Source of the DNA: Streptantibioticus cattleyicolor NRRL 8057 = DSM 46488
GTDB taxonomy: Bacteria > Actinomycetota > Actinomycetes > Streptomycetales > Streptomycetaceae
DNA: 64,000 nt
Direction of reading: 5' to 3'
NCBI RefSeq assembly: GCF_000240165.1
Contig: NC_017586.1
Location: 4,154,001-4,218,000, forward strand
The notes beneath the pieces are model-generated. The model was not told the DNA's origin and did not search any database. It saw only the letters and a program-made list of their open reading frames with translations. How positions within the stretch are numbered: position 1 is the stretch's first letter; the number at the start of each line of letters is the position of its first letter. A program made the translations under genes and the position numbers. Positions 36,264 through 47,820 of the stretch are shown here, one piece after another.

Positions 36264-36617
36264 GTGCTGCAACCGATCGAGACCGCGAAGGACGGGCTTG
36301 CGTCCCCGCTTCGTCACCCCCGGGACCTGGCCGGTCCCTGGCACGCCGAGGCCGCATGCCGGCGTGACGAGGCCGGGATGTTCTTCGCGCCGTCGAAGGA
36401 GCCGACCGCCGCGCGGTTGTCCCGGGAGGAGGCCGCGAAGAGGGTCTGCGCGCGGTGCCCGGTCATGCTCGAATGCCGGGAGCACGCGCTGCTGCAACCG
36501 GAACCGTACGGCGTGTGGGGCGGGCTGACCGCGGCCGAACGCCGGGTGGTGCTCGCCCGGCGGCGGCGGCGGGACGCCGAACTCCAGCGCGCCTCCCGGA
36601 TCGCCGCGGCCGGCTGA
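36264..36617 (+). CDS. wbl: WhiB-like iron-sulfur regulator
   Basis: 117 aa from GTG 36264 with AGGAG six bases upstream. The four cluster cysteines are Cys32, Cys62, Cys65 and Cys71 (C-x29-CxxC-x5-C), followed by the turn YGVWGGLT and a basic RRRRRD tail that would touch DNA. WhiB proteins bind the main sigma factor and control development or redox responses. The leader from 36080 is 184 bases long and contains TACTCT at 36117. Confidence 0.93.
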   Translation: MLQPIETAKDGLASPLRHPRDLAGPWHAEAACRRDEAGMFFAPSKEPTAARLSREEAAKRVCARCPVMLECREHALLQPEPYGVWGGLTAAERRVVLARRRRRDAELQRASRIAAAG

Positions 36618-36641
36618 GCCGCGCGCCGCGCCTGCGTCACC

Positions 36642-36684
36642 ACGGGACCGGGGCCCCGCCGTCACGGCGGGGCCCCGGTCCCGT
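36642..36684. terminator. Bidirectional terminator, 19-bp perfect stem
   Basis: Arms 36642-36660 and 36666-36684 are perfectly complementary (centre GGGGCCCC) around a GTCAC loop. It separates the convergent whiB-like and glpX genes. Confidence 0.92.
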
Positions 36685-36709
36685 TACGCCGTCGTGGGAC
36701 GGCGGCGGT

Positions 36710-37741
36710 TCAGCGGGCGCGGTCGAAGTCGATGGCGCTGTAGGCGCGCAGCTTCGACAGCCGGTGGGAGGAGTCGATCTGCCGGATGGTGCCCGACTTG
36801 GAGCGCATCACCAGCGACGAGGTGGTGGCGGTCTCCGCCTTGTAGCGCACCCCGCGCAGCAGCTCGCCGTCGGTGATCCCGGTGGCCACGAAGAACACGT
36901 TGTCGCCGCGGACCAGGTCGTCGGTGGAGAGCACCCGGTCCAGGTCGTGGCCGGCGTCCAGGGCCCGCTGCCGCTCGGCGTCGTCCTTGGGCCACAGCTT
37001 GCCCTGGATCACCCCGCCCAGGCACTTGATGGCGCACGCGGTGATGATCCCCTCCGGGGTGCCGCCGATGCCCAGCAGCAGGTCGACACCGGTGCCCTCG
37101 CGGGCCGCCATGATGGCGCCGGCCACGTCCCCGTCCGCGATGAACTTGATCCGGGCGCCGGTCTCCCGGATCTCCTTGACCAGGCCCTCGTGGCGCGGCC
37201 GGTCCAGGACGACCACGGTGACGTCCTCCGGCGAGGACTTCTTGGCCTTGGCCACCCGGCGGATGTTCACCGACGGCGGCGCGGTGATGTCCACGTAGTC
37301 GGCCGCCTCCGGGCCGGTGACCAGCTTGTCCATGTAGAAGACGGCGGACGGGTCGTACATCGAGCCGCGTTCGGCCACCGCCAGCACCGAGACCGCGTTG
37401 GGCATGCCCTTGGCGGTGAGCGTGGTGCCGTCCACCGGGTCGACGGCCACGTCGCACTCGGGTCCGGTGCCGTCGCCGACGCGCTCGCCGTTGTAGAGCA
37501 TCGGCGCCTCGTCCTTCTCGCCTTCGCCGATCACGACGACGCCGTTCATCGAGACGGTGTGCACCAGGGTGCGCATGGCCTTCACCGCGGCGCCGTCCGC
37601 GCCGTTCTTGTCGCCACGGCCGACCCAGCGGCCGGCGGCCATCGCGGCGGCCTCGGTCACCCGGACGAGTTCCAGGGCCAGGTTGCGGTCGGGAGCCTCC
37701 GGGCTCACTTCGAGCTGGGACGGCAGGTGGTGCTCGGTCAT
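36710..37741 (-). CDS. glpX: Class II fructose-1,6-bisphosphatase
   Basis: 343 aa from ATG 37741; a longer frame to 37855 lacks an RBS. Class II signatures are present: [33 protein letters not shown] and [20 protein letters not shown]. It releases phosphate from fructose-1,6-bisphosphate in gluconeogenesis and is the only such enzyme in most actinobacteria. The divergent DUF4245 gene starts 182 bases away. Confidence 0.96.
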   Translation of the reverse strand: MTEHHLPSQLEVSPEAPDRNLALELVRVTEAAAMAAGRWVGRGDKNGADGAAVKAMRTLVHTVSMNGVVVIGEGEKDEAPMLYNGERVGDGTGPECDVAVDPVDGTTLTAKGMPNAVSVLAVAERGSMYDPSAVFYMDKLVTGPEAADYVDITAPPSVNIRRVAKAKKSSPEDVTVVVLDRPRHEGLVKEIRETGARIKFIADGDVAGAIMAAREGTGVDLLLGIGGTPEGIITACAIKCLGGVIQGKLWPKDDAERQRALDAGHDLDRVLSTDDLVRGDNVFFVATGITDGELLRGVRYKAETATTSSLVMRSKSGTIRQIDSSHRLSKLRAYSAIDFDRAR

Positions 37742-37923
37742 CGGAGCGCACCTTTCTGTACGGCGACGGCCGGAAATATGAGGGTCCTGTGACTGTATCG
37801 GTCGCGCTCCCGGCTGAGCAGGGCGCCTGTCACATGAGCGGCACAACCACGCCACCGGCGGCGTGCGGCCGACCCCTGCGCGGCGCCGCCACGGCCATGG
37901 GGGACGATGGAGGCGTGGCTAGC

Positions 37924-38433
37924 ATGCGCGGAAAGCAGACGGTACGGGACATGGTGCTGTCGTTGGCGGCGATCGGGGTGGTCGTCGCCGCTATCTACCT
38001 GTTCGTCCCGCACTCGGGTGAGGACCCCGTCAAGACGGTGAGCTACAACGTGGAGCTGGGGCAGGCCCGGCGTGCCGCGCCCTACCCGGTGGCGGCCCCG
38101 GACGGACTCGGCGGGAAGTGGCGCCCCACCTCGGTGCACTACGACGCCGCCGACCCCAGGGCCACCACCTGGCACCTGGGCTTCATCGACCCGGAGAACG
38201 AGTACGTGGCCGTCGAGCAGAGCAACGGCGACCCGGACAAGTTCATCGCCGCCACCACCGTGCAGTCCGGCAAGGACGGCTCGCAGCAGGTGTCCGGCGT
38301 CACCTGGGACCGCTACGACGGCGGTCGCTACCGCGCCCTGGTGCGCCACGGCCACGGGGTGACCACGCTGGTCACCGGGACGGCGCCGTACGGCCAGCTG
38401 GCGAGGATGGCGGCGGCGCTGCGGACGTCCTGA
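37924..38433 (+). CDS. DUF4245 membrane-anchored protein
   Basis: 169 aa from ATG 37924, ten bases after GGAGG; GTG 37915 would sit on top of that RBS. One N-terminal membrane helix (about 10-30) is followed by an extracellular domain with DGLGGKWRPTSVHYD and WHLGFIDPENEYVAVEQS, characteristic of DUF4245. The function is unknown. Divergent from glpX as in other Streptomyces. Confidence 0.83.
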   Translation: MRGKQTVRDMVLSLAAIGVVVAAIYLFVPHSGEDPVKTVSYNVELGQARRAAPYPVAAPDGLGGKWRPTSVHYDAADPRATTWHLGFIDPENEYVAVEQSNGDPDKFIAATTVQSGKDGSQQVSGVTWDRYDGGRYRALVRHGHGVTTLVTGTAPYGQLARMAAALRTS

Positions 38434-38437
38434 CGGC

Positions 38438-38470
38438 ACGGGGCGCGCGGCCACCTGCCGCGCGCCCCGT
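38438..38470. terminator. Bidirectional terminator between DUF4245 and nitroreductase genes
   Basis: Arms 38438-38451 (ACGGGGCGCGCGGC) and 38457-38470 pair perfectly around a CACCT loop, between convergent genes. Confidence 0.9.
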
Positions 38471-38484
38471 TCCGTCCGGCCGGC

Positions 38485-39078
38485 TCAGACGGTGGTGACG
38501 ACCTCGTCGTAGGCGAGCCGCGGGCCGCGCGGGCGGAACGCGTCCGGGCCCGGCTTGCCGATGTTGACCACGGCCAGCACGGAGTGGTCGCCGTCGGCGA
38601 AGAACTCCTTGGCGACCCCGTCGGCGTCGAACCCGGTCATCGGGCCGGCGGCGAGCCCGGCGGCGCGCACACCGAGGATGAAGTAGCCGACCTGGAGCGT
38701 GGCGTTGAACGCGGCGGAGCGCTCACGCACCGCGCGCTCGGCGAAGAAGACGTCCTTGGCCTGCGGGAACGCCGGGAACTGGGTGGGCAGTTCGGTGGTG
38801 AACTCGTGGTCCGCGGCCAGGACCGCCACCAGCGGCGCGGCGGCCGTCTTGGCCTGGTTGCCCTCGGACATGTGGCGGACCAGCCGCTCGCGGGCCTCGG
38901 CGGAGCGGACCAGCACCACCCGCAGCGGCTGCTGGTTGAAGGCGGTCGGCGCGTACTTGACCAGGTCGTACACGGCCCGTATCTGCTCGTCGTCCACCGG
39001 CTCGTCGGTGAAGGAGTTGGCCGTGCGGGCGGCGCGGAAGAGCAGGTCCTGGGCGGCGTCGTCGAGTGCGAGAGTCAT
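38485..39078 (-). CDS. RutE/YdfG-side nitroreductase (malonic semialdehyde reductase family)
   Basis: 197 aa FMN-dependent nitroreductase-fold protein. The RTANSFTDEPVDDEQIR start, PTAFNQQPLRVVLVR FMN-site segment and GVRAAGLAAGPMTGFD match the RutE (HadB/RutE) subgroup, which reduces malonic semialdehyde to 3-hydroxypropionate in pyrimidine breakdown. No rut genes are nearby, so it could equally be a general oxygen-insensitive nitroreductase. Confidence 0.82.
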   Translation of the reverse strand: MTLALDDAAQDLLFRAARTANSFTDEPVDDEQIRAVYDLVKYAPTAFNQQPLRVVLVRSAEARERLVRHMSEGNQAKTAAAPLVAVLAADHEFTTELPTQFPAFPQAKDVFFAERAVRERSAAFNATLQVGYFILGVRAAGLAAGPMTGFDADGVAKEFFADGDHSVLAVVNIGKPGPDAFRPRGPRLAYDEVVTTV

Positions 39079-39215
39079 GTGGTGAACCTTCGGGTCGGGC
39101 AGGAGGCGGACGCGCCGCTGCGGCGCGTCCCGGGCACTCTATCCAACTTAGATGAAAGTTCAACAATTCCGGCGTCGTGCGGTGACCTCGCTCACGCGCC
39201 GCCAGGGCGCCCCGG

Positions 39216-39455
39216 TCACGCCTCGGCGGCCGGGGCGTTCTCCGCGGGCGTGGCCGGCTCCTCCTCGGCCAGCGCCGCGTCCAGCCGGCGGCGGGCGCCC
39301 TCCAGCCAGTGGCGGCACACCTTGGCCAGCTCCTCGCCGCGTTCCCACAGGGCCAGGGATTCCTCCAGCGTCGAGCCCCCGGCCTCCAGCCGCCGCACCA
39401 CGTCGACCAGCTCGTCGCGCGCCTGCTCGTACCCCAGCGTGTCCTGATCTGCCAT
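39216..39455 (-). CDS. xseB: Exodeoxyribonuclease VII small subunit
   Basis: 79 aa from ATG 39455. The XseB pattern is clear: YEQARDELVDVVRRLEAGG, then LEESLALWERGEEL and a helical tail. It forms long helical arms with XseA to degrade single-stranded DNA. It lies 71 bases downstream of xseA on the same strand. The acidic Ala-rich tail is an actinobacterial feature. Confidence 0.93.
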   Translation of the reverse strand: MADQDTLGYEQARDELVDVVRRLEAGGSTLEESLALWERGEELAKVCRHWLEGARRRLDAALAEEEPATPAENAPAAEA

Positions 39456-39526
39456 GCGGCAAGCGTAGGCGCCGGGTACGACACCACGGTGCCGCGCATC
39501 CGGCCAGGCGGGAGGGGACGGGGCGG

Positions 39527-40744
39527 TCAGGCCGGATCCGCCGTCACCCGTACCGCGAACTCGCCGTCGGCGACCCGGGCGCGCAGCCGCTCCGCCTCGG
39601 CGACCTCCTCCGGCGCCCGCACCACCGCCCCGTCCGCCCGCTGGAGCACCGCGTACCCCCGGCGCAGCGTGGCGGCGGGGGAGAGCGCCACCACCCGGGC
39701 CCGGGTGTGCTCCAGATCGGCGTCGGCCCGGTCCAGCAGGTGGCCCAGGGTGCGCCGGGCCCGGTGCAGCAGCCCCGCCACCGCCTCCTCCCGCTCCGCC
39801 ACCATCCGGTAGGGGTCGGCCATCCACGGCCGGCTCAGCACCGAGGCGAGCCCGCGCTCCTCACGGTCGAGCAGATGCGTCACGCAGCGCAGCGCCCGCT
39901 CCTCCAACTGCCGCACCCGCGCCAGCTCTTCGCCGACGTCCGGCACGACCTTCTTCGCCGCGTCGGTCGGGGTGGAGGCGCGCAGATCGGCCACCAGGTC
40001 CAGCAGCGGCGAGTCCGGCTCGTGCCCGATGGCCGAGACCACCGGGGTACGGCAGTCGGCGACCGCGCGCACCAGGCGCTCGTCGGAGAAGGGCAGCAGA
40101 TCCTCCACGCTGCCGCCGCCGCGCGCCACGATGATCACGTCCACCTCGGGGCGCGCGTCCAGCTCCTTCACCGCGTCGATCACCCGGGCCACCGCCTGGG
40201 TGCCCTGGACGGGGACGTTGCGCACCTCGAAGCGGACGGCGGGCCAGCGGTGCCGGGCGTTCTCCAGCACGTCGCGCTCGGCGGCCGAGGCACGGCCGCA
40301 GACCAGCCCGATGAGCTGCGGCAGGAACGGCAGCCGCTTCTTGCGGTCGGCGGCGAAGAGCCCCTCGGCGGCCAGCGACCGCTTCAACCGCTCCAGCCGC
40401 GCCAGGAGTTCACCGACGCCCACCGGACGTATCTCCGTCGCCCGCAGCGACAACTGCCCCCGCGGCGCGTACCACTCGGGCTTGGCGAAGACCACCACCC
40501 GGGCCCCCTCGGAGACCACGTCCGCCACCGCGTCGAAGACCGCCCGGAAACACGTCACGCCGATCGACACGTCCCGCGACGGATCCCGCAGCGTCAGGAA
40601 GACCACCCCGGCCCCCGGCCGCCGCGACAACTGGGTGATCTGCCCCTCGACCCACACCGCCCCCAGCCGGTCGATCCACCTCCCGATCAGCCGCGACACC
40701 TCACCGACCGGGACCGGCGCTTCCGCTGACGTGTTCAGTGCCAT
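39527..40744 (-). CDS. xseA: Exodeoxyribonuclease VII large subunit
   Basis: 405 aa from ATG 40744. An N-terminal OB fold ([24 protein letters not shown]) binds ssDNA. The catalytic domain (about 125-320) has [29 protein letters not shown] and [13 protein letters not shown], the conserved XseA motifs. A helical region follows. Frames extending upstream to 41392 overlap the divergent DUF6542 gene and are rejected. Confidence 0.96.
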   Translation of the reverse strand: MALNTSAEAPVPVGEVSRLIGRWIDRLGAVWVEGQITQLSRRPGAGVVFLTLRDPSRDVSIGVTCFRAVFDAVADVVSEGARVVVFAKPEWYAPRGQLSLRATEIRPVGVGELLARLERLKRSLAAEGLFAADRKKRLPFLPQLIGLVCGRASAAERDVLENARHRWPAVRFEVRNVPVQGTQAVARVIDAVKELDARPEVDVIIVARGGGSVEDLLPFSDERLVRAVADCRTPVVSAIGHEPDSPLLDLVADLRASTPTDAAKKVVPDVGEELARVRQLEERALRCVTHLLDREERGLASVLSRPWMADPYRMVAEREEAVAGLLHRARRTLGHLLDRADADLEHTRARVVALSPAATLRRGYAVLQRADGAVVRAPEEVAEAERLRARVADGEFAVRVTADPA

Positions 40745-40873
40745 ACCGCGACCATAGCCGCCGCTTCGGACAATCCCTCCCGGACGACGGCCCGCGATCC
40801 AGGACGTATTCGAACGCATCGCCGAGGCTGGCGCGTCACGCGTCCCGCGCGCGGATCGGCGCGGGTGCGCACC

Positions 40874-40879
40874 TACTTT
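40874..40879 (+). promoter_or_regulatory. -10 box with a probable leaderless start for DUF6542
   Basis: TACTTT at 40874-40879 ends six bases before GTG 40886 and no Shine-Dalgarno sequence is present. A -35 box is not obvious. The arrangement matches that at 35380. Confidence 0.45.
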
Positions 40880-40885
40880 GGTGGC

Positions 40886-41482
40886 GTGGACCAACCCCGT
40901 ACGCGCACCCCGAACACCTCCCGCGCCCCCGGCGGTCGGCCCAGGCTGCCGAGGCCCGCCGTCGCCCGAGGACGCCAGGGGAACCGGCCCGCCACCACCC
41001 CCGCCCCCCGGACGGCGGAGGAGGAACGGGCCACCGTCTACGGCACCCGGCGCCGGACCCCGCTGCCCCGGGCGGCCGTCGCCGCGCTCGCCCGCGCCGC
41101 CCGACCCAAGGCCCGGCTGACCGGCTTCGGCACCGGCGTCCTCATCACCGCGCTCACCCTGCTCGGCGGCGCCGCCGACGCACTGCTCTCCGACGGCCCC
41201 GGAATCTTCTGCGGCCTGCTGTTCACCACCGCGAGCCTGCTCGGCGCGCTGTGGGTACGCCCGGCCGACCTCGCCGCCGCGCCGGTCAGCGCCCCGATCG
41301 CGTTCGCGCTCACCCTCGCCGTCACCGGACCCGGCGCCGGGGAAGGGGTGCTCGGCCACCTCATGGGCATGGTGACCTCGCTGGCCACCCACACCGGCTG
41401 GCTCTACACCGGCACGCTGCTGGCCGCCGCGGTGACCGCGACCCGCAAGCTCCTGCCGGCCCGGGGCGGCCCGGCCCGCTGA
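40886..41482 (+). CDS. DUF6542-type small membrane protein
   Basis: 198 aa from GTG 40886; an in-frame ATG at 40865 lies before the -10 box. The first 80 residues are basic and Pro/Arg-rich, then four hydrophobic helices (about 85-185: [32 protein letters not shown] and others). The family is actinobacterial with no known function; its position beside xseA/ispH is conserved in Streptomyces from memory. Divergent from xseA, convergent with ppgK. Confidence 0.7.
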   Translation: MDQPRTRTPNTSRAPGGRPRLPRPAVARGRQGNRPATTPAPRTAEEERATVYGTRRRTPLPRAAVAALARAARPKARLTGFGTGVLITALTLLGGAADALLSDGPGIFCGLLFTTASLLGALWVRPADLAAAPVSAPIAFALTLAVTGPGAGEGVLGHLMGMVTSLATHTGWLYTGTLLAAAVTATRKLLPARGGPAR

Positions 41483-41492
41483 GCCCCCGGCG

Positions 41493-42257
41493 TCAGGCCG
41501 TGCCGGTCCCCGCGCCCGCGTGCTCGGCCGCCGCCTCCATCGCGGCCCCGACGATCCCGGCCTCGTTGTGCAACCGCGCCGGGACGATCTTCGCGCGCAC
41601 CCCCCTGAGCAGCGGCAGGAACTTCTCCGCCTTGCGGCTGACCCCGCCGCCGAGCACCAGCAGCTCGGGCGAGAACAACTTCTCCACCTCGGCCAGGTAC
41701 TCCTCGACCCGCGCCGCCCACTGCGGCCAGCTCATGCCGTGGTCGTCCTTGACCCGCGCGGCGGCCCGCTTCTCCGCGTCGTGGCCGTGCAGCTCAAGAT
41801 GGCCCAGCTCGGTGTTGGGCAGCAGCCGGCCCCGGTGGAAGACCGCGCTGCCGATGCCGGTGCCGAAGGTGAGCACGATGACGGTGCCGTCGTGGCCCCG
41901 GCCCGCCCCGAACCGCATCTCGGCCAGTCCGGCGGCGTCCGCGTCGTTGCGCACCGTGACCGGCACGCCCAGCGCCTCGGAGAGCAGCGCCCGCGCGTCC
42001 ACGTCCACCCAGTCGGGGTGCATGTTGGCCGCGGTACGGGTGACCCCGTCCGTGACGACACCGGGGAAGGTCACCCCGACCGGTCCCGACCAGCCGAAAT
42101 GCCCGACGACCTGACGCACCCCGGCCACCACGGCGGCCGGCTCGGACGGATGCGGGGTCAGCACCTTGAACCGTTCCCCCGCCAGCTCGCCCCGGCCGAG
42201 ATCGACCGGGGCGCCCTTGATCCCGGAGCCGCCGATGTCCACACCGAAGACAGTCAT
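41493..42257 (-). CDS. ppgK: Polyphosphate glucokinase
   Basis: 254 aa ROK-family kinase. The phosphate loop [12 protein letters not shown] lies at the start. [10 protein letters not shown] and [11 protein letters not shown] (catalytic Asp) follow, then [12 protein letters not shown] and the glutamate of [16 protein letters not shown]. PpgK phosphorylates glucose with polyphosphate or ATP, and is the actinobacterial alternative to GlkA. The protein lacks the zinc-binding cysteines of repressor-type ROK proteins, as expected for PpgK. Confidence 0.94.
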   Translation of the reverse strand: MTVFGVDIGGSGIKGAPVDLGRGELAGERFKVLTPHPSEPAAVVAGVRQVVGHFGWSGPVGVTFPGVVTDGVTRTAANMHPDWVDVDARALLSEALGVPVTVRNDADAAGLAEMRFGAGRGHDGTVIVLTFGTGIGSAVFHRGRLLPNTELGHLELHGHDAEKRAAARVKDDHGMSWPQWAARVEEYLAEVEKLFSPELLVLGGGVSRKAEKFLPLLRGVRAKIVPARLHNEAGIVGAAMEAAAEHAGAGTGTA

Positions 42258-42337
42258 GGGCCTACGCTACGGCCCCGGGAACGGCGGCACCCGGCGAAAC
42301 GATCATTCCGTGGCGGGAAGCGGTCCCGCGGGCGGGG

Positions 42338-43312
42338 TCACTCCGCGGCGGCGGTCTCCGCCCGCAGATCCCGGCGCAGCTCCTTGGGGAGCGAGAACTG
42401 GATGCTCTCCTCGGCGGCCCGGATGATCTCCACGTCCGCGTAACCGCGCTCGGCCAGCCACTCCAGCACGCCCTGCACCAGCACCTCCGGCACCGAGGCG
42501 CCCGAGGTGACGCCGACCGTGGTGACCCCCTCCAGCCACGCCTCGTCGATCTCGTCGGCGAAGTCCACCAGGTGGGCGTCGCCGGCCCCGGCCTGGAGGG
42601 CGACCTCCACCAGCCGCTTGGAGTTGGAGGAGTTGCGCGAGCCGACCACGATCACCAGCTCGGCGTCGGCGCCCATCCGCTTGACCGCCAGCTGGCGGTT
42701 CTGGGTGGCGTAGCAGATGTCGTCGCTGGGCGGGCTGACCAGGGCCGGGAAACGCTCCTGGAGCTTCTCCACCGTCTCCATGGTCTCGTCCACCGACAGC
42801 GTGGTCTGGGAGAGCCACACCAGCTTGTTCTCGTCCCGCACCCGCACCGAGGCCACGTCCTCCGGGCCGTCCACCAGGTGGATGCGGTCCGGCGCCTCGC
42901 CCATCGTGCCGATGACCTCCTCGTGGCCCTCGTGCCCGATCAGCAGGATGTCGTAGTCCTCGCGGGCGAACCGCTGGGCCTCCTTGTGCACCTTGGTCAC
43001 CAGCGGGCAGGTGGCGTCGATGGAGGCGAGCTTGCGCTGCGCGGCCTCCTCGTGGACCACCGGCGCGACGCCGTGCGCCGAGAAGATCACGATGGAGCCC
43101 TCCGGCACCTCCTCCGTCTCGTCGACGAAGATCGCGCCCTTCTTCTCCAGCGTCCGCACCACGTACTTGTTGTGGACGATCTCCTTGCGCACGTAGATCG
43201 GTGCCCCGTACTGCTCCAGGGCCTTCTCGACGGTGATCACGGCTCGGTCCACGCCCGCGCAGTAACCACGGGGAGCGGCGAGCAGGACCCGACGGGCAGT
43301 TGTGGCAGTCAT
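42338..43312 (-). CDS. ispH: 4-hydroxy-3-methylbut-2-enyl diphosphate reductase
   Basis: 324 aa from ATG 43312. The three cluster cysteines are Cys18 (RGYCAGV), Cys102 ([11 protein letters not shown]) and Cys200 ([10 protein letters not shown]). [11 protein letters not shown] and the catalytic-glutamate segment TQTTLS-type [10 protein letters not shown] are also present. It makes IPP and DMAPP, the last step of the MEP pathway that feeds the isoprenyl transferase encoded at 13356. Confidence 0.97.
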   Translation of the reverse strand: MTATTARRVLLAAPRGYCAGVDRAVITVEKALEQYGAPIYVRKEIVHNKYVVRTLEKKGAIFVDETEEVPEGSIVIFSAHGVAPVVHEEAAQRKLASIDATCPLVTKVHKEAQRFAREDYDILLIGHEGHEEVIGTMGEAPDRIHLVDGPEDVASVRVRDENKLVWLSQTTLSVDETMETVEKLQERFPALVSPPSDDICYATQNRQLAVKRMGADAELVIVVGSRNSSNSKRLVEVALQAGAGDAHLVDFADEIDEAWLEGVTTVGVTSGASVPEVLVQGVLEWLAERGYADVEIIRAAEESIQFSLPKELRRDLRAETAAAE

Positions 43313-43441
43313 AACCCCATCGTACGGAAGGCCCGCCCCGGGCAACGGCGGCGCCGGGGGTGGTCGAACCGGGGCGCCGCGGGGGAAGAGAGGAGACCGG
43401 GGGCACGGCGGGGGCGACGCGGGCGGAAGGAGAACGACCAG

Positions 43442-44863
43442 ATGGCGACGACGAGGGACCCGGCCCCCGCCACCGGCCACCCGGCCGGGGCGCTCCACCG
43501 CACCCTGGGCCTGCGCGACCTGGTGGTCTACGGGCTGCTGTTCATCGCCCCGATGGCCCCGGTCGGCGTGTTCGGCGCGCTGGACGCCGCCTCGCACGGC
43601 GCGGTCGCCCTGGTGTACGTGGCGGCCACGGTGGCGATGGGGTTCACCGCGTACTCCTACGCCCAGATGGTGCGGGTGGTGCCGCAGGCCGGCTCGGTCT
43701 TCGCGTACGCCCGCGCCGGGCTGGGGTCCGGCGCCGGGTTCGTGGCGGGCTGGATGGCGCTCCTGGACTACCTGCTGATCCCGGCGGTCGCCTACCTCTT
43801 CTGCGGCATCGCGCTGCACGCGCTGGTACCCGCCGTCTCCCAGTGGGTCTTCACCGCCGCCGCCGTGGTGGCCACCACCGCGCTCAACCTCGCCGGGGTG
43901 CGCACCGCCGCGCTCGTCGGCTTCCTGGTGCTCGCGCTGGAGATCGCGGTGCTGCTGGTCTTCGTGGCCGCCGCCTGCGTGGTCCTGGTCTGGCACGGCG
44001 CCACCCGTGGCTGGGCCTCCCCGTTCACCGGCCAGGCCTCGGCCGGCGGCTTCTCGGCCCCGGCCGTGGTGTCGGCGGTGTCGGTGGCGGTGCTGTCGTA
44101 CCTGGGGTTCGACGCGATCGCGGCGTTCGCGGAGGAGGCGTCGGGGGGAGGGGAGGCGTCCGGTGGCGGGGACGGTGCCGGGGCCGGCCGGGTCGCCCGG
44201 GCGCTGCTGTTCTGCCTGGCGCTGGCCGGGGTGCTCTTCATGGCGCAGACGTATCTGGTCTCGCTGCTCACCCCGGAGCCGGCGGCCGTCCTCGCCGCGC
44301 AGCCGGCCCGGCAGGGCGCGGCCTTCTACGACGCCGTGGAATCCGGCGTGGGCCACTGGCTCCACCAGCTCGTCGCGGTCAGCAAGGCGATCGGGGCGGC
44401 GTTCGCGGCGCTGGCCGGCCAGGCGGCGGCCGGCCGGCTGCTCTTCGCCATGGCCCGGGACCGCCGGCTGCCCCCGGCGCTGGCCAAGGTCGGCGCACGC
44501 AGCGGCGTACCGGGGCGGGCGCTGCTGGTCGCCGCGGTCGTCACGCTGGTCGCCGCGGTGTGGGCGGCCCGCCGCGCGGACGGCCTGGACCGGCTGGTGT
44601 CGGTGGTGAACATGGGCGCGCTCACCGCCTTCGCGCTGCTGCACCTGTCGGTGGTCGGCTGGTTCGCGGTACGCGGCCGGGGCCCCGCCTTCCGCTGGTG
44701 GAAGCACGTCCTGGTGCCGCTGCTGGGCCTGGCGGTGACGGTCGCCGTGATCGCCCGCGCCTCCCGGCCCGCGCAGTGGGTGGGGCTGGGCTGGCTGGCG
44801 GTGGGGCTGGTGGTGCTGGCGGGCCAGCGGGTGGCGCGGGCGCGGGGGAGGGCGGTGCGGTGA
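43442..44863 (+). CDS. APC-superfamily amino acid permease
   Basis: 473 aa from ATG 43442 with GGAAGGAG upstream. About twelve membrane helices are visible; the first contains [23 protein letters not shown], the substrate-binding unwound helix of APC transporters. [15 protein letters not shown] in helix 6 is also diagnostic. A short Gly/Glu-rich loop separates helices 6 and 7. The substrate (amino acid or polyamine) is not decidable. Divergent from ispH. Confidence 0.87.
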   Translation: MATTRDPAPATGHPAGALHRTLGLRDLVVYGLLFIAPMAPVGVFGALDAASHGAVALVYVAATVAMGFTAYSYAQMVRVVPQAGSVFAYARAGLGSGAGFVAGWMALLDYLLIPAVAYLFCGIALHALVPAVSQWVFTAAAVVATTALNLAGVRTAALVGFLVLALEIAVLLVFVAAACVVLVWHGATRGWASPFTGQASAGGFSAPAVVSAVSVAVLSYLGFDAIAAFAEEASGGGEASGGGDGAGAGRVARALLFCLALAGVLFMAQTYLVSLLTPEPAAVLAAQPARQGAAFYDAVESGVGHWLHQLVAVSKAIGAAFAALAGQAAAGRLLFAMARDRRLPPALAKVGARSGVPGRALLVAAVVTLVAAVWAARRADGLDRLVSVVNMGALTAFALLHLSVVGWFAVRGRGPAFRWWKHVLVPLLGLAVTVAVIARASRPAQWVGLGWLAVGLVVLAGQRVARARGRAVR

Positions 44864-44979
44864 GGTCAGGGGTCGCGTGGCGTACGGGGCCGTGGGGTGC
44901 GGCGCGGGCCGCTTAGACTGGGGGATCGGTCCGCAACGGGCCGGTCATTTTCTCCGTCCTCGCCCCGGGAAGTCGCCAC

Positions 44980-46068
<1,089 letters not shown>

Positions 46069-46079
46069 TACGTCTGGCG

Positions 46080-46142
46080 AAAGGCCGTCTGACCTGCGAC
46101 GGAGCGGGTTGGGCGGCCTTTGCGGTCCGCACAGAGTCCGCA
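46080..46142. other. Element left end: inverted repeat and integrase arm-site candidates
   Basis: AAAGGCCG (46080-46087) and CGGCCTTT (46114-46121) form a stem with a 26-base loop and may end ychF transcription inside the element. GTCCGCA occurs at 46125-46131 and 46136-46142, 11 bases apart, a form expected for integrase arm sites. Both are inferences. Confidence 0.4.
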
Positions 46143-46176
46143 GCGTGCTGACTTCGATCAGCGCTCGGGGGAGCGG

Positions 46177-47295
46177 CTACGCCGCTTCATCGACCTGCGG
46201 CTGGGCATCGGCGGACTGGTCCGCGTACGCCTTGTCGACGGCGGCCCGGGTCCGCTCCTCGGAGTCGGGCCACAGGTGGGTGTAGATGTTCAGCGTCATG
46301 GCCGCGTTGGTGTGGCCAAGTCGCTCGGAGACCGTCTTCACGGACTCGCCGTGCTTGATCAGCAGGCTGGCGTAGTGATGCCGGAGGGCGTGAGGTCCGG
46401 TGCCTTTCGGTATGCCGGCCTTCGCGCAGGCGGGCCGCCAGGACCCGTCCATGAAGTGCGTGTAGACCACGGGTCCGCCTTGCGGCGCCGTGAAGATCCA
46501 GCCCTCGGGCCCATCGGCGGGGAAGTCCCGCAGGTGGGCCTTCATCGCATCCACCGCCATGCGGGGGAGCGGGACCGTGCGGTGCGAGCGATCGGTCTTG
46601 GGCGGGCAGACGTACACGCCGTGCTTGGCGGTCTGCTGGATCTGCTGCTCGACCGAGACGGTCGCGTGCAGCAGGTCCACGTGCTGGAGCTGGAGGCCGA
46701 ACAACTCGCCGGGGCGGAGCCCGGTGGCCGCGCCGAGCAGCACGAGGCCCTTATAGCGGGCGGGTATCTCTTCGGACAGCGTCCGTACCTGCTCGACGGC
46801 CAGGGGCACGATCTTCTTCCGTGGTACCGAGGGCAGTTTCGCCTCGGCGCAGGGGTTGTGGGGGATCATCCGGTCACGAACGGCCGCCCGGAAGACGGCG
46901 TTGACCGTGTTGAAAACCGTCCGTGAGGTGCTGGCGGCCAGCCCGTGCGTGGTGGTGAGGCCGGTGACCCAGCTCTGTACGTCGCCGGGCTTGATGGCGC
47001 CGAGTGCCCGCTTCTCCCAGGCCGGGTAGACGTAGCAGCGCAGGTGCTGGGCCACCGCCTTGGCCGTGGAAGGCCGGTGCGGCTGGATGGCCCGCCATTC
47101 CTCCGCGTACTCCTTGAAGGGCTTCTTCGCCGATCGAGGGTCAACGTACTGACCGGTGACCAGGCTGGCAGTGACCTCGTCGATCCACCGCTGGGCGTCG
47201 ATCTTCCGCTCGAAGTGGCGGGCATGCTCCTTGCCGTCGAGGTCGCGGTAGCGGGCCCGCCATTTGCCGTTGGGGCGCTTCTGGATGTTGGCCAA
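46177..47295 (-). CDS. int: Tyrosine recombinase (integrase)
   Basis: 372 aa. TTG 47295 is the start, placed just behind AGGAGAGG. The N-terminal AP2-like arm-binding segment has RPNGKWRARYRDLDGKEH. A SAM-like core-binding domain spans about 55-145. The catalytic residues are Arg194 (TGLRPGE), His302 and Arg305 (HALRHHYA), His328 (LGHTN) and Tyr338 (YTHL). It resembles integrases of actinobacterial elements such as pSAM2. It lies about 100 bases from the att site in ychF, its evident target. Confidence 0.95.
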   Translation of the reverse strand: MANIQKRPNGKWRARYRDLDGKEHARHFERKIDAQRWIDEVTASLVTGQYVDPRSAKKPFKEYAEEWRAIQPHRPSTAKAVAQHLRCYVYPAWEKRALGAIKPGDVQSWVTGLTTTHGLAASTSRTVFNTVNAVFRAAVRDRMIPHNPCAEAKLPSVPRKKIVPLAVEQVRTLSEEIPARYKGLVLLGAATGLRPGELFGLQLQHVDLLHATVSVEQQIQQTAKHGVYVCPPKTDRSHRTVPLPRMAVDAMKAHLRDFPADGPEGWIFTAPQGGPVVYTHFMDGSWRPACAKAGIPKGTGPHALRHHYASLLIKHGESVKTVSERLGHTNAAMTLNIYTHLWPDSEERTRAAVDKAYADQSADAQPQVDEAA

Positions 47296-47319
47296 GTGGC
47301 CTCTCCTTCGTGTCGGTTG

Positions 47320-47820
47320 TCAGTAGTGGCCGCCGTCCTCGATGTCACCGCTGAGGGTGCGAGCGTCCCGCTCGTCACCCATGAGGCGGAGGCACTGCTC
47401 GTGGATCGCCCGCGAGCTGTCGGGGTGGGCCTTGATGTGGTCGGCGATGGCGACCACGGCGTGGTGCAGGCGGTCGCGCGCGTCTCGGGCCTCGTAGAAC
47501 GCTTCGACGGCCTCTTGGACGAGGCGCCGGCTGTCGATGTCGAGCCCCTCCAGGGGCGGGGACATCAGTTCTTCGAGAGGAAGCTCGAAGACGCGTGAGA
47601 AGGCGAGGGCCTCGTCGAGGTTGATGCGCCGACGGGGGGTGCCGTTCTCGATGCGCCAGACCGCTGTCTGGTTCATCTTGACGCCGGCTCTGGTCACCCG
47701 CTCGGCCAGCTCGGTCGTGCTCCACCCTCTGACCTCGCGCTCCAAGGCCACGCGCGCGGCCACGTTCCCTTCGCTGTAGAGCAGCGGTACTTCGCCGCCC
47801 TCGGGCCTGTCGCCTGCCAT
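47320..47820 (-). CDS. XRE-family regulator of the element
   Basis: 166 aa from ATG 47820 after GGAGG. The HTH is at about 25-75 (WSTTELAERVTRAGVKMNQ and AVWRIENG). The C-terminal half is helical. It ends 25 bases upstream of int on the same strand and is divergent from the excisionase-like gene, so it probably represses excision and replication genes, as in lysogeny switches. The divergent spacer at 47821-47941 is AT-rich. Confidence 0.88.
   Translation of the reverse strand: MAGDRPEGGEVPLLYSEGNVAARVALEREVRGWSTTELAERVTRAGVKMNQTAVWRIENGTPRRRINLDEALAFSRVFELPLEELMSPPLEGLDIDSRRLVQEAVEAFYEARDARDRLHHAVVAIADHIKAHPDSSRAIHEQCLRLMGDERDARTLSGDIEDGGHY

Noticed and set aside
36089-36367. A gene upstream of and overlapping the whiB-like gene
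   Set aside because: No conserved features; it runs out of frame through the WhiB cysteine region, which is the real gene.
46069-46176. tRNA gene as integration target
   Set aside because: No cloverleaf could be folded; the duplicated core lies in ychF.
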